From Saccharopolyspora oryzae (GTDB lineage Bacteria > Actinomycetota > Actinomycetes > Mycobacteriales > Pseudonocardiaceae), in contig NZ_JAQGLA010000002.1 in the NCBI RefSeq assembly GCF_027853915.1, positions 124,001-188,000 on the forward strand: a stretch of DNA of 64,000 nucleotides, read 5' to 3'. The notes under the pieces were generated by a model, which saw nothing but the letters and a program-made list of their open reading frames with translations, ran no database searches and was not told the origin of the DNA. Shown one piece after another: positions 8,023 through 16,626 of the stretch. A program made the position numbers and the translations under genes. Position 1 is the first letter of the stretch. Each line of letters starts with the position of its first letter.

Positions 8023-9159
8023 ATGAGCCAACCTCGCGTCGCAGTGATCGGCACCGGCGTCATCGGTGCCATGACCACCTGGCAGCTCGCCGAGCGCGGA
8101 GCCGACGTGCTCGCGTTCGACACCTACTCCCCCGGCCACGACCGCGGCGCCTCCGCCGGGGAATCCCGCATCTTCCGCACCGCCTACAAGGAGGGGTCGA
8201 ACTACGTCCCGCTCCTCCAGCGGGCCGGACGGCTCTGGCGCGAACTCGAGCGCACGACGAAGGCCGAACTGCTGACGATGTGCGGCGGCCTGACCATCGG
8301 CCCCGCCGACCACCCCGACGTCCAGGCGGTGCGGCGGTGCGCCGAGGAGCACGACCTCGACCACGAGGTCCTCGACGCCGAACTCGCCCGAAAACGCTTC
8401 CCCCAGCACCGGATCGACGACGACGAAGTGATGGTGCTCGACCCGAACGCGGGCGTGCTGCGCCCCGAACCCGCTGTGCAGGCGGCATTGCGCGCAGCTG
8501 CGGAGGCGGGCGCCGAGATCCTCCCCTACCGCCCCATCACCGAAGTGGCCGAGACCGCGCAGGGGTGGCGGATCACCAGCGAGGGCGAGGAATTCGACGT
8601 CGACCACGTCGTGTTCGCCCCCGGTCCGTGGGCACGCGGGCTCGAACCGCTGAGCGCGCTGCCGATCGAGATCAGGCAGATCACCGCCTGCTGGTTCGCC
8701 GCACACGATCCCGCCGCGCACCGGCCGGACCGGTTGCCGATCGCGATCCGCCGCCACCGGGAAGCCGGGTTCTCCTGCTTCCCGCTGCTGGACGGGGTTT
8801 CCATCAAGATCGTGCCGCACCACCTCGGCTGGCCCGTCCTCCAGGACCCGGACGACCTGCCGCGCAGCGCCGGCACCGAGCTCGCCCGTGCGGCTTCGGC
8901 CGCCGCGGAACGGCTGCTGCCCGGCGTGACCCCGCACCCGGTGCGCATCGGCACCTTCGTCGAGGGGTTCACCCCGGACGAGCACGCCCTGCTGGGTCCG
9001 CTGCCCGGCCACCGCAACGCCACCGTCATGACCGGCTTCTCGGGCCACGGCTTCAAGCTGGCCCCGGTCTTCGGCGAGATCGGTGCCGACCTCGCGCTGC
9101 GCGGGAGCACCGAGCACGACATCACCCAGCTGGCCCCCACCCGCTTCGCGCGCGCGTGA
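8023..9159 (+). CDS. FAD-dependent oxidase, sarcosine/N-methyltryptophan oxidase family
   Basis: 378 aa, length of monomeric sarcosine oxidase. Dinucleotide site VIGTGVIGAM at residues 6-15, the GESRIFRTAYKE segment near 45-55 and the C-terminal FTPDEHALLGPLPGH ... TGFSGHGFKLAP signature. At the place of the Cys that binds FAD covalently in monomeric sarcosine oxidase (seven residues before DEH) there is Phe, so FAD is probably non-covalent. GGAG at 8014-8017 serves ATG 8023. Expected reaction is oxidation of a secondary amine or N-methyl amino acid. It shares an operon with a symporter and a second FAD enzyme. Confidence 0.88.
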   Translation: MSQPRVAVIGTGVIGAMTTWQLAERGADVLAFDTYSPGHDRGASAGESRIFRTAYKEGSNYVPLLQRAGRLWRELERTTKAELLTMCGGLTIGPADHPDVQAVRRCAEEHDLDHEVLDAELARKRFPQHRIDDDEVMVLDPNAGVLRPEPAVQAALRAAAEAGAEILPYRPITEVAETAQGWRITSEGEEFDVDHVVFAPGPWARGLEPLSALPIEIRQITACWFAAHDPAAHRPDRLPIAIRRHREAGFSCFPLLDGVSIKIVPHHLGWPVLQDPDDLPRSAGTELARAASAAAERLLPGVTPHPVRIGTFVEGFTPDEHALLGPLPGHRNATVMTGFSGHGFKLAPVFGEIGADLALRGSTEHDITQLAPTRFARA

Positions 9160-9175
9160 CCACCGGAGGCGAACC

Positions 9176-10615
9176 ATGCCCACAGGATCCACCGGACAGA
9201 TAGCCGGGGTCATCATCGCCAGCCTGGTGGTGATCGGCCTCGGTGCCGCCATGTCCGTCTACTTCGGACGCAAGGCGAAGACCTCGCAGGACTGGCTCGG
9301 CGCCACCGAGTCGCTGCCGCTGTTCGTCGTCGTCATCACCCAGTTCGCCGCCGCCGCGGGCGGTGGCGTGCTCATCGCCCACGTCGGCATCGGCTACAAG
9401 TCGGGGTGGTCGGTTTTCGTCTACGAGGCCTGCGTGCTCGTCGGCTTCCTGCTGCTGATGCTCATCGCCCGGTGGTTGCGCCAGCAGCGGTTCACCACCG
9501 TGCCCGATGTCATCACCCGCCTGTTCGGGCAGAACCGGGCGGTCACCGCGATCGCCGCGCTGGCCGCGCTGGTGGTGCCCTTCGGCTGGCTGGCCACCCA
9601 GTTCGTCGCCTTCGCGCAGCTGTTCGGCCAGCTGACCGGGATCTCGATGCCCGTGCTCGTCGCGGTGATCATGCTCGGGTCGCTGGTGTTCGTGCTGCCC
9701 GGCGGGTTGACCTCGGTGGCGTGGGCCGACTTCGTGTTCGGCCTGTTCAAGATCGTGATGGCGATCGGCGTGGCGATCTACGGGATCCACCTGGCCGGCG
9801 GCTGGTCCCACATCACCGAAACCGTCCCGCAGCGGCTGTGGGCCCTCGAAGGGGTGACCGCCGTCGGCTGGCAGCAGATCTGGCTGTGGATCGCCGCGAT
9901 CGTGCCGGGGACCCTGACGAACCAGCTCTACTACCAGCGCGTGTTCGCCACCAAGAAGATCTCCGACGCCCGCCTCGGCCTCGGGCTGTCCGGGATCACG
10001 ATGCTCGTGAGCGGTGTCTACGCGGGCTGCATCGGACTGGCGGTGCGCTCGATGAACCCGAACCTGGCCGATGAGGAGGACGCCGCCGGTTGGCTGCTCA
10101 CCCAGCTGCCGTCCTGGATGCTGGTGGTCTTCGGCGCGTTCCTGGTGTCGACGATCGTGGCCACCAGCGGCGCGGCGCTGCAGTCCGTGGTGGTCAACCT
10201 GATCCGCGACGTCTACCAGAACATCGCGGGCAAGCAGACCGGTGAGCGCAAGACCGTTGCGCTGTCCCGGCTGATCACCGTTGCGGTGTCGGTGCTCGCG
10301 GCAGTGCTGGCGGTCGTGTTCCCGAAGGCCCTCTCCTGGCTGGTGGCCACCTACGCCTACTCGGCCGCGGCACTGGCCGCACCGATCTTCCTCGGCTACC
10401 TGCTGCACAAGCACCGCCGGTTGAAGCCGGTCGCGGCGCTCGGCAGCATGATCGCGGGCATCATCGGCTGCGGCGTCGCGCAAGTGCTCGACACGACCGT
10501 GCCGTACGCGGTGTACGGCATCGGGGCGTCGGCCGCGGTGCTGCTGCTGTTGGCCGCGACGACTTCTGAGAAGCGCACTCCGACCCCCGCGAAGGAACTG
10601 GTGAGGGAAGCATGA
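9176..10615 (+). CDS. Sodium:solute symporter (SSS family)
   Basis: 479 aa with about 13 hydrophobic segments; the N-terminus (IAGVIIASLVVIGLGAAMSVYFGRKAKT) and the SQDWLGATESLPLFVVV, GWLATQFVAFAQLFGQLTG stretches are of the SSS type. ATG 9176 follows GGAGG at 9165-9169, 16 nt after the oxidase stop. It likely brings in the amine or amino acid substrate of the flanking FAD enzymes, driven by Na+ or H+. Its ATGA end overlaps the next gene. Confidence 0.9.
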   Translation: MPTGSTGQIAGVIIASLVVIGLGAAMSVYFGRKAKTSQDWLGATESLPLFVVVITQFAAAAGGGVLIAHVGIGYKSGWSVFVYEACVLVGFLLLMLIARWLRQQRFTTVPDVITRLFGQNRAVTAIAALAALVVPFGWLATQFVAFAQLFGQLTGISMPVLVAVIMLGSLVFVLPGGLTSVAWADFVFGLFKIVMAIGVAIYGIHLAGGWSHITETVPQRLWALEGVTAVGWQQIWLWIAAIVPGTLTNQLYYQRVFATKKISDARLGLGLSGITMLVSGVYAGCIGLAVRSMNPNLADEEDAAGWLLTQLPSWMLVVFGAFLVSTIVATSGAALQSVVVNLIRDVYQNIAGKQTGERKTVALSRLITVAVSVLAAVLAVVFPKALSWLVATYAYSAAALAAPIFLGYLLHKHRRLKPVAALGSMIAGIIGCGVAQVLDTTVPYAVYGIGASAAVLLLLAATTSEKRTPTPAKELVREA

Positions 10616-11772
10616 AGGTCGCTGTTATCGGTCTCGGCGTGCTGGGGGCCAGCACTGCCCGCGCGCTGGCGCTGGCCGGTGCGGAGGTGACGGTCTTCGA
10701 GGCCGCCGCGCCGCTCGCCGGAACCACCGGCACGTCGTTCGCCTGGACGAACTCGCACAGCAAGGAACCGCGCTCGTACCACGACCTGAACACCGCGGGG
10801 ATGGCCGAGCACGACGAGCTGGCGGCGGAATCCCGGGCGAACTGGTTGGTGCGCAGCGGAAACCTGGAGTGGGCGGAGGACCCGGCGGGCGCCGAGCGGC
10901 TGGCCGCGTCGGTCGCGGACCTCATCGGGCGCGACTACCCGGTCTCCTGGATCACCCCGCAACGGGCCCGGGAACTCGTGCCCGACCTGCGGGTGCCGAG
11001 CGGGGTCCAGGACATCGCGTTCTACCCGACCGAGGGGCACATCTTCCCGGCGCTGCTGGTGGCCCGGCTGTGGGGTGAGGCGCGGGATCGCGGAGCCGAA
11101 CTACGCTGCCCGGCAACAGTTCTCGGTGTGTCTGAAGTGGACCGAGGGGTGCGGATCGAGCTGTCCGACGGCACCGCCGATTTCGACGCGGTGGTGCTCG
11201 CGACCGGTCGCTGGACCGAAACCCTGACCGCATCGGCCGGATACCGCGTCCCGATGGCCGACCCGGACGCGGCGGGCTCGGCGACGGTGGGCCTGCTCGG
11301 CTTCACCCGCCCGGTCGCGACCCGCCTAGACCGGGTGCTGACCACGCCGAACCTCAACGTCCGCCCGGACGGCGCAGGTCGCCTGATCCTGCAAGGCCTG
11401 GACCTCGACGCGGACGCGGATCCGGCCAACCCGCCGTCCCCCGACGGCGACCACGCCCGAACCCTGTGCAACCGCCTGAACGACCTCCTGGCAGGCACCG
11501 AAGGCGCGGGCCTGGAGTCCTTCCGGGTCGGCCAACGCGCCATGCCCGCCGACGGCCTCACGGTCGCCGGATTCTTGAGCGACAGCGCCAAGATCTACAC
11601 CCTGGCGACCCACAGCGGCATCACCCTCGGCCCGCTGCTCGGTCGCCTGGCCGCCCGGGAACTGCTCACCGGCAACCAGGAGGACGCGCTCGCAGACTTC
11701 CGCCCCCAACGCCTGATCGGCCAGTCCGACCTGCCGCCGCTGAAACCGGCCCGCTTCGCCGGCCAGCAGTGA
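10612..11772 (+). CDS. FAD-dependent amine/D-amino acid oxidoreductase (DadA-like)
   Basis: 386 aa. N-terminal site VIGLGVLGASTARALA and AEVTVFEA for FAD, followed by TTGTSFAWTNSHSKEP, a segment typical of DAO-family proteins; C-terminal FRVGQRAMPADGLTVAGF and HSGITLGPLLGRLAA. ATG 10612 overlaps the symporter stop (ATGA), so it is made with the transporter. Two different DAO-family flavoenzymes around one symporter suggest stepwise oxidation of one imported compound, such as a methylated or cyclic amino acid; the substrate cannot be named. Confidence 0.87.
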   Translation: MKVAVIGLGVLGASTARALALAGAEVTVFEAAAPLAGTTGTSFAWTNSHSKEPRSYHDLNTAGMAEHDELAAESRANWLVRSGNLEWAEDPAGAERLAASVADLIGRDYPVSWITPQRARELVPDLRVPSGVQDIAFYPTEGHIFPALLVARLWGEARDRGAELRCPATVLGVSEVDRGVRIELSDGTADFDAVVLATGRWTETLTASAGYRVPMADPDAAGSATVGLLGFTRPVATRLDRVLTTPNLNVRPDGAGRLILQGLDLDADADPANPPSPDGDHARTLCNRLNDLLAGTEGAGLESFRVGQRAMPADGLTVAGFLSDSAKIYTLATHSGITLGPLLGRLAARELLTGNQEDALADFRPQRLIGQSDLPPLKPARFAGQQ

Positions 11773-11778
11773 TCCAGC

Positions 11779-11817
11779 CCCGCTCGGGTGGCGATCCCGG
11801 CTCACCACCCGAGCGGG
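11779..11817. terminator. Hairpin between convergent genes
   Basis: Perfect 13-bp arms CCCGCTCGGGTGG (11779-11791) and CCACCCGAGCGGG (11805-11817), loop 13 nt, no T tract. It lies between the DadA-like gene stop and the convergent hydrolase stop at 11875. Confidence 0.7.
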
Positions 11818-11874
11818 ACGAGGCTGGTCGACTTCTCGCGAAATGGACGACCACCTGGGAAAACCGGGGCACGA

Positions 11875-12561
11875 TCAGGTGAGGTGGCGGCGGAGGAAGT
11901 CGAGGGTGCGGGGCCAGGCCGTCTGGGCGGATTCCTCGTGGTACGAGGCGGGGTTCTGGTCGTTGAAGAAGGCGTGGCCCGCCGGGTAGAAGTAGATCTG
12001 CGGGCGGACCTGCGACTGCTGCTGGATCTTGTCGCGGAGTTCGCCGACCGCGTCCTCGCTGATCGTGCGGTCGTACTCGCCGAAGTGGCACAGCATCGGG
12101 GCGGTGAGACCGGAGAAGTCGGTGTCGGCCACCGAAGGCATGCCGTAGAACGGCACCGCGGCGCCGACCCGATCGCCCTGCTGCGCAGCGAGCACGATCG
12201 CGAACTTGCCGCCCATGCAGAACCCGACAGCACCCACCGACGAACTGCTCACCTGCTCGTGCCCCAGCAGGAAGTCGACCGCACCCGCCAGGTCCCGGGC
12301 CGCTCGGTCGACCGGCAGCTGCTGCATCAGCCGCGCGGCCTCCTTGCCGTCGTGGGTGGTGTGCCCGCCGTAGAGGTCCGGGGCGAGTGCGACGAATCCC
12401 TCTGCCGCCAGCCGGTTCGCCACGTCCGCGACGTGGTCGGTCAGCCCCCACCACTCCTGGATCACCACCACGCCCGGCCCGGTTCCGGACGGTGTCGCCA
12501 GGTAGCCGTGCGCGGTGCGCCCGTTGCTGGGGAAGCTGACGTTCTGGTGGGGGTTCGTCAC
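11875..12561 (-). CDS. Dienelactone hydrolase family protein
   Basis: 228 aa alpha/beta hydrolase. Catalytic Cys in VGFCMGGKFA (about residue 118), Asp in HFGEYDRTIS (about 165) and His in YPAGHAFFND (about 198) form the DLH triad. QEWWGLTDH near residue 40 and PDLYGG are also typical of the family. GTG 12561 follows GAGGAG on the minus strand; the frame is open upstream to 12699 but without family sequence. Substrate is probably a lactone or ester; no catechol pathway genes are near. Confidence 0.92.
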   Translation of the reverse strand: MTNPHQNVSFPSNGRTAHGYLATPSGTGPGVVVIQEWWGLTDHVADVANRLAAEGFVALAPDLYGGHTTHDGKEAARLMQQLPVDRAARDLAGAVDFLLGHEQVSSSSVGAVGFCMGGKFAIVLAAQQGDRVGAAVPFYGMPSVADTDFSGLTAPMLCHFGEYDRTISEDAVGELRDKIQQQSQVRPQIYFYPAGHAFFNDQNPASYHEESAQTAWPRTLDFLRRHLT

Positions 12562-12706
12562 CTTGGCACTCCTCTGACCGGGACCGGTGGGCTGACCGGC
12601 ACATGGTCGCGCCGGGCCAGGCTGATCGCACGCGCTCTGCCAGGGCGCCGAAGCCCCCGGCAAGATCAACACCGTATCGAGGTGCGCCCCGGCTGCCAAC
12701 CGCCGA

Positions 12707-13786
12707 TCAGTCGGCGATGACCTGATCGAGGACGGCGGTGAACGCTTCGCGGTCCACGGTGGCCGGATCCTCGGCCAGCCAGCGGCCGATCTCGCGGACG
12801 AACTGCGCCGGGGTCATCGGCGAGACCTGCTCGTCCTGCTCCACGGTGGTCACCTCACCGGAACGGCTCGGGTAGATCAGCACCGCGCCGCGCACCTCGA
12901 CACCGGGCAGCAGTTCCTCGAACGCCTCGACGCCTTCGGTCAGCCGGGTCGCGCCACCGCGGAACGGGTGCCCGTTGCGCCACAACGTGCCTTCCTCGTC
13001 GGCCGTGTAGTGGCCGGGCAGCCAGGTCTTGGACTCCACCAGCACCAGCCGGCGCCCGCACAGCACCGCGTGGTCGACGTCTTCGAACACCGAGCCGGGC
13101 CAGGCCAGGCCGTGGAACACCCGCACCCCGGGCAATCGGGTCAGGTACTTGGCGCACAGATCGGCGGTCAGCTGCTGCGCGCGGTTGGCCGGATCAGCGG
13201 TGTCGTGCGACCCGAAGGTCCGGCGCCCGCCGAAGTCCGCGGCGAACAACCGGTCGGCGCGGTGCGCGCGGATGTGCTTGCGCAGCAGCACCACGATCAC
13301 CGCCCCGGCCGCCACCAGCAGCGCGAGCCAACCGGCCAGCAGCGCGGCGGTCAGATCGACGGCCAGCCCCGCCATCAGCAGCAGCGACCAGCCGCCGACC
13401 AGCGCGAGCGTGGGCATCCGCTCCGGGCCGACCACCGGCAGGTAGCGGATGCGCGCGTCCGGGTCGACGCCGTCCCACCACGCGATGTCGTCCAGGCGCA
13501 GCCGGGGCAACCGCGGCACGTAGTTCGGATCGTCGCCGAAGTTCCGGCGGGGACGGCGGACCTTGGGCTCCGGGGCGCGCCGCTCTTGCGCACCGCCGTC
13601 GTAGCCCGCGCGGCGCACCGGATCGTTGAGGGTTTCGTAGGCCTCTTGCAGCAGGCGGAAGGTTCCCGCAGTGCCACCGACGTCGGGGTGCATGCTGCGG
13701 GCCAACGTCCGGTACGCGGACTTGATCTCGGTGGCGCTCGCATCCGGCTGCACGCCGAGAAGCTCGTAATAGTCGACCCCGCGCAC
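12707..13786 (-). CDS. J-domain membrane protein with NERD-like nuclease domain
   Basis: 359 aa. Residues about 4-68 are a J domain: YYELLGVQPDASATEIKSAY, the HPD motif in SMHPDVGGT, and LLQEAYETLNDPVRRAGYD. After a basic linker, about 118-165 hold two hydrophobic segments (LALVGGWSLLLMAGLAVDL, ALLAGWLALLVAAGAVIVVL). The C-terminal part (from about 195) is NERD-like: EDVDHAVLCGRRLVLVESK gives the D...ExK pattern of that nuclease-related fold. GTG 13786 is chosen (GGGAGG close upstream); GTG 13804 is in frame. The J domain would recruit DnaK to a membrane-bound nuclease-like protein. No neighbour explains its role; it lies alone between a hydrolase and a biotinyl-protein gene. Confidence 0.8.
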   Translation of the reverse strand: MRGVDYYELLGVQPDASATEIKSAYRTLARSMHPDVGGTAGTFRLLQEAYETLNDPVRRAGYDGGAQERRAPEPKVRRPRRNFGDDPNYVPRLPRLRLDDIAWWDGVDPDARIRYLPVVGPERMPTLALVGGWSLLLMAGLAVDLTAALLAGWLALLVAAGAVIVVLLRKHIRAHRADRLFAADFGGRRTFGSHDTADPANRAQQLTADLCAKYLTRLPGVRVFHGLAWPGSVFEDVDHAVLCGRRLVLVESKTWLPGHYTADEEGTLWRNGHPFRGGATRLTEGVEAFEELLPGVEVRGAVLIYPSRSGEVTTVEQDEQVSPMTPAQFVREIGRWLAEDPATVDREAFTAVLDQVIAD

Positions 13787-13843
13787 GGCCCTCCCGCCTC
13801 CCACGACTGCGCGGCCATGATAGGGCTTGCGCCGGAGGCAAGA

Positions 13844-14098
13844 TCAACCGCGGTGGGGTGTTTCGTCGACGAGCTCCGCAACGTCCTGCCCTCGGGTGAC
13901 GTGGGCGCCGTCGGCGAGCAGGAACCGGCGCACCGTGCCCGGGTTGTCGACCTTGACCGGGTTGTAGGTCTTGACCGCCTCGATCACGGCGATGGTCTGG
14001 CCCGCGTCGACGTGGCCGCCCTCGCTCACGTACGGGTCGGATTCGGGAGCCGGTCGCCGGTAGAACACGCCCGGCTGCTGGGCCTTGACTGTGGACAT
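13844..14098 (-). CDS. Stand-alone biotinyl/lipoyl-domain protein (BCCP-like)
   Basis: 84 aa, essentially one biotinyl domain: GVFYRRPAP, YVSEGGHVDAGQTIAVIEAVKTYNPVKV with Lys about 50 as attachment site, then TVRRFLLADGAHVTRGQDVAEL. The usual MKM around the Lys is VKT here, and the IEAVKTYNPV form is closer to BCCPs with MKTFN/MKLFN. It should be a carrier for a biotin-dependent carboxylase encoded elsewhere; no carboxylase subunit is in the window. Its leader on the minus strand contains an intrinsic terminator (14160-14189), about 60 nt upstream of ATG 14098. Confidence 0.82.
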   Translation of the reverse strand: MSTVKAQQPGVFYRRPAPESDPYVSEGGHVDAGQTIAVIEAVKTYNPVKVDNPGTVRRFLLADGAHVTRGQDVAELVDETPHRG

Positions 14099-14159
14099 GC
14101 TGGTAACCGTGCGCGCGGCGAGCGCCGACCGCCACTCGCGCGTGCGCACCCCGAACGCG

Positions 14160-14189
14160 AAAAAACCCGCTGACCTCCAGGTCAGCGGG
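14160..14189 (-). terminator. Intrinsic terminator in the leader of the biotinyl-protein gene
   Basis: Perfect 11-bp arms CCCGCTGACCT (14166-14176) and AGGTCAGCGGG (14179-14189) with a 2-nt loop, tighter in reality as the inner pairs open. On the minus strand the hairpin is followed by TTTTTT, a full rho-independent signature. No gene lies upstream on the minus strand for about 500 bp, so it ends either a small RNA or an attenuated leader of the biotinyl-protein gene. Confidence 0.8.
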
Positions 14190-14602
14190 CTCTTCCACGC
14201 GGATGGCCGGGACGGCGGGGCCGCCCCTCCCTTTTGACCACCCGGAACAGCCGGGCTCGGTCCTCGGTGGCGCCTCGAACCGGCTCGGCTAGCTGTGCGG
14301 TGCACCGCCGGATTCGCGGTCCGGAGCCGGGAGGGAGCTCCGGACGACTCGTCCGACACCGCCAAGTCCATCGACCGGCGGGATCGACCCACCGGTGCCG
14401 TGGATCACCCTAGCCGAAGTTCGGCGCCGTGGGGGCCCAACGTGACGGACGGCTCGCCGCACCTCAACCAGGACGGACCGGACATCGCCGGGTCGACACT
14501 TTTCGCACATTTCGCACTCAGGACGAATCGCCTGGTCAAAGCGGATGAAACGACCTTACGGGAGGAAAAATCGCGCCGCGGAGTCGCGGTGTTCACACTT
14601 GT
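14190..14602. other. Gene-free stretch between biotinyl-protein gene and efe promoter
   Basis: About 410 bp with no convincing reading frame on either strand and no tRNA or known RNA family that I recognise. The minus strand has several GC-rich potential stems (for example around 14236-14275) ahead of the terminator at 14160-14189, so a small RNA or structured leader is possible. Confidence 0.4.
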
Positions 14603-14631
14603 TTGACACCAAGGTGAGCCTTACCTAGGTT
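14603..14631 (+). promoter_or_regulatory. efeUOB promoter with DtxR/IdeR-type iron box in the spacer
   Basis: TTGACA (14603-14608), 17-bp spacer, TAGGTT (14626-14631). The spacer carries AGGTGAGCCTTACCT (14612-14626), which fits the core of the actinobacterial iron box TTAGGTTAGGCTAACCTAA. An iron-loaded DtxR/IdeR (DmdR) dimer bound here would cover the promoter, giving iron repression of efeUOB. Confidence 0.85.
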
Positions 14632-14668
14632 TCCGGTCACCCGCAGTCGCACGAAGAGGGAAACGTGA

Positions 14669-15520
14669 ATGCTACTCAGTAATGCCCTGATCGGCTTGCG
14701 GGAAGGCCTGGAAGCCGTCCTGGTGGTCAGCATCCTGGTCGCCTTCCTGGTCCGCACCGAACGCCGCCGGGCCCTGCCGCTGGTCTGGATCGGCGTCGCG
14801 GTCGCGGTGGCGCTGTCGGTCGGCCTCGGCGCGCTGCTGACCTACACCGCGGCGTCGTTGAGCTTCGAAGCCCAGGAGGCCTTCGGCGGCATCGCCTCGA
14901 TCGTCGCCGTCGTGTTCGTCACCGGGATGATCTTCTGGATGCGCAAGGCCGGCCGCACCCTGGCCGCGCAGCTGCGCGGCCAGCTCGACGGGGCGCTGGA
15001 GCTCGGCCCGGCCGCGGTGATCACCGTGGCGTTCTTCTCGGTCGGCCGGGAAGGCATGGAGACGGCCGTGTTCTTCTTCTCCAGCGTGCAGTCGGCGGGC
15101 GGCGGCACGGTGCTGCCGCTGATCGGCTTCGTCGTCGGCATCGCGCTGGCGGTCCTGCTCGGGTTCCTGCTCTACGCCGGGGCCGTGCGGATCAACCTCT
15201 CGAAGTTCTTCACCGTCACCGGCGTGCTGCTGGTCTTCGTGGCCGCCGGAGTCCTCGCCTACGGCCTGCACGACCTGCAGGAGGCCGGACTGCTGCCGGG
15301 CCTGCACACCCTCGCCTTCGACGTGAGCGCCTACGTCTCGCCGACCTCGTGGTACGGCGCGCTGCTCAAGGGCATCTTCAACTTCTCGCCGCAGACCACG
15401 GTCGTCGAAGCCATCGCCTGGCTCGGCTACGTCGTGGTCGTGCTCCCGCTGTTCCTCCGCCCGCACCGCGGTACCGCTGCCGTCCAGCCCGCCGCCACCT
15501 CCTCGGAAGTGACCGAATGA
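14669..15520 (+). CDS. efeU: EfeU/FTR1-type iron permease
   Basis: 283 aa, seven hydrophobic segments. The two REXXE iron motifs are present: REGLEA at residues 10-15 and REGMET at about 126-131, each in a membrane helix, as in FTR1/EfeU. ATG 14669 is used, 38 nt after the -10 box. It forms an operon with efeO and efeB through ATGA overlaps. EfeU moves iron over the cytoplasmic membrane after EfeB oxidises it and EfeO binds it. Confidence 0.95.
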   Translation: MLLSNALIGLREGLEAVLVVSILVAFLVRTERRRALPLVWIGVAVAVALSVGLGALLTYTAASLSFEAQEAFGGIASIVAVVFVTGMIFWMRKAGRTLAAQLRGQLDGALELGPAAVITVAFFSVGREGMETAVFFFSSVQSAGGGTVLPLIGFVVGIALAVLLGFLLYAGAVRINLSKFFTVTGVLLVFVAAGVLAYGLHDLQEAGLLPGLHTLAFDVSAYVSPTSWYGALLKGIFNFSPQTTVVEAIAWLGYVVVVLPLFLRPHRGTAAVQPAATSSEVTE

Positions 15521-16626
15521 GCAACCACACCCGCGTCCTGGTCCCCGCCGCGCTCTGCGCCACCCTGCTCGCCGGCTGCGGCTCGCAGCAGGGCTCCCCC
15601 GATGCCATCACCGTGCAGGCCACCGACGACGCGTGCACGCTCTCCGCGGCGTCCGCCCCGGCAGGCACCATCCACTTCCAGGTCACCAACGGCGGCAGCC
15701 AGGTCACCGAGTTCTACCTCTACGGCGAGGGCGACCGGATCATCAGCGAGGTCGAGAACATCGGCCCCGGGCTCACCCGCCAGCTCGTCGCCGAGGTCCC
15801 GCAGGGCGGCAAGTACACCGCCGCGTGCAAGCCGGGGATGCAGGGCGACGGCATCCGCTCCGACTTCACCGTGACCGGCGCGGCCGCCGCCCAGGACGGC
15901 GCGGCGGCGCAGGCCGTGACGGCCTACAAGGGCTACGTCGACGAGCAGGCCGGGGAGATCGAGAAGCTGACCGGGCAGTTCGTCGACGCGGTCAAGGCCG
16001 GTGACGTCGAGCGCGCCAAGCAGCTCTACGCCCAGGCCCGCGAACCGTGGGAGCGCATCGAGCCGGTCGCGGAGAGCTTCGGCGACCTGGACCCCAAGAT
16101 CGACGGCCGCGAGGCCGACCTGGAGCCCGGCCAGGAGTTCACCGGGTTCCACCGGTTGGAGAAGGACCTGTGGGTCACCGGGCTGCAGCCCGACTCCGCC
16201 GCCATCGCCGACCGGCTGATGGCCGACGTCCGCGACCTGGTGGCGCAGTCCCGGACCGTGGAGCTGACCCCGACCGGCGTGGCGAACGGCGCCAAGGGCC
16301 TGCTCGACGAGGTCGCCACCGGCAAGGTCACCGGCGAGGAGGAGATCTTCTCGCACACCGACCTGTGGGACTTCCAGGCCAATGTGGACGGTGCGCAGCA
16401 GGTGATCACCTCGCTGCGACCGGTGCTGACCGGCAAGGACCCGAAGCTGCTGGCGACCCTGGACGAGAAGTTCGCCGCGGTGAACGGCCTGCTGGGCCGC
16501 TACCGGGACGGCGAGGGCTTCAAGCCCTACACCGACCTCAACCCCGACCAGGTCCGCGAGCTGGCGGCCGCCGTCGACGCGCTCAGCGAGCCGCTGAGCC
16601 AGACCGCGGGCGCGGTCGCGAAATGA
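15517..16626 (+). CDS. efeO: EfeO iron-binding lipoprotein
   Basis: 369 aa. Lipoprotein signal (VPAALCATLLAGCGS, lipobox Cys about 21), cupredoxin-like domain (about 28-125) and the imelysin/M75 domain (about 135-365) with the HXXE metal motif in TGFHRLEKDLW near residue 210. ATG 15517 overlaps the efeU stop. It is the extracellular partner that hands iron to EfeU; the two-domain form is the usual one with EfeB. Confidence 0.95.
   Translation: MSNHTRVLVPAALCATLLAGCGSQQGSPDAITVQATDDACTLSAASAPAGTIHFQVTNGGSQVTEFYLYGEGDRIISEVENIGPGLTRQLVAEVPQGGKYTAACKPGMQGDGIRSDFTVTGAAAAQDGAAAQAVTAYKGYVDEQAGEIEKLTGQFVDAVKAGDVERAKQLYAQAREPWERIEPVAESFGDLDPKIDGREADLEPGQEFTGFHRLEKDLWVTGLQPDSAAIADRLMADVRDLVAQSRTVELTPTGVANGAKGLLDEVATGKVTGEEEIFSHTDLWDFQANVDGAQQVITSLRPVLTGKDPKLLATLDEKFAAVNGLLGRYRDGEGFKPYTDLNPDQVRELAAAVDALSEPLSQTAGAVAK

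Noticed and set aside
14200-14300. Possible tRNA on the minus strand (GGTTCGAGGC looks like a T loop)
   Set aside because: The T stem does not pair, and no anticodon or acceptor stem can be drawn.
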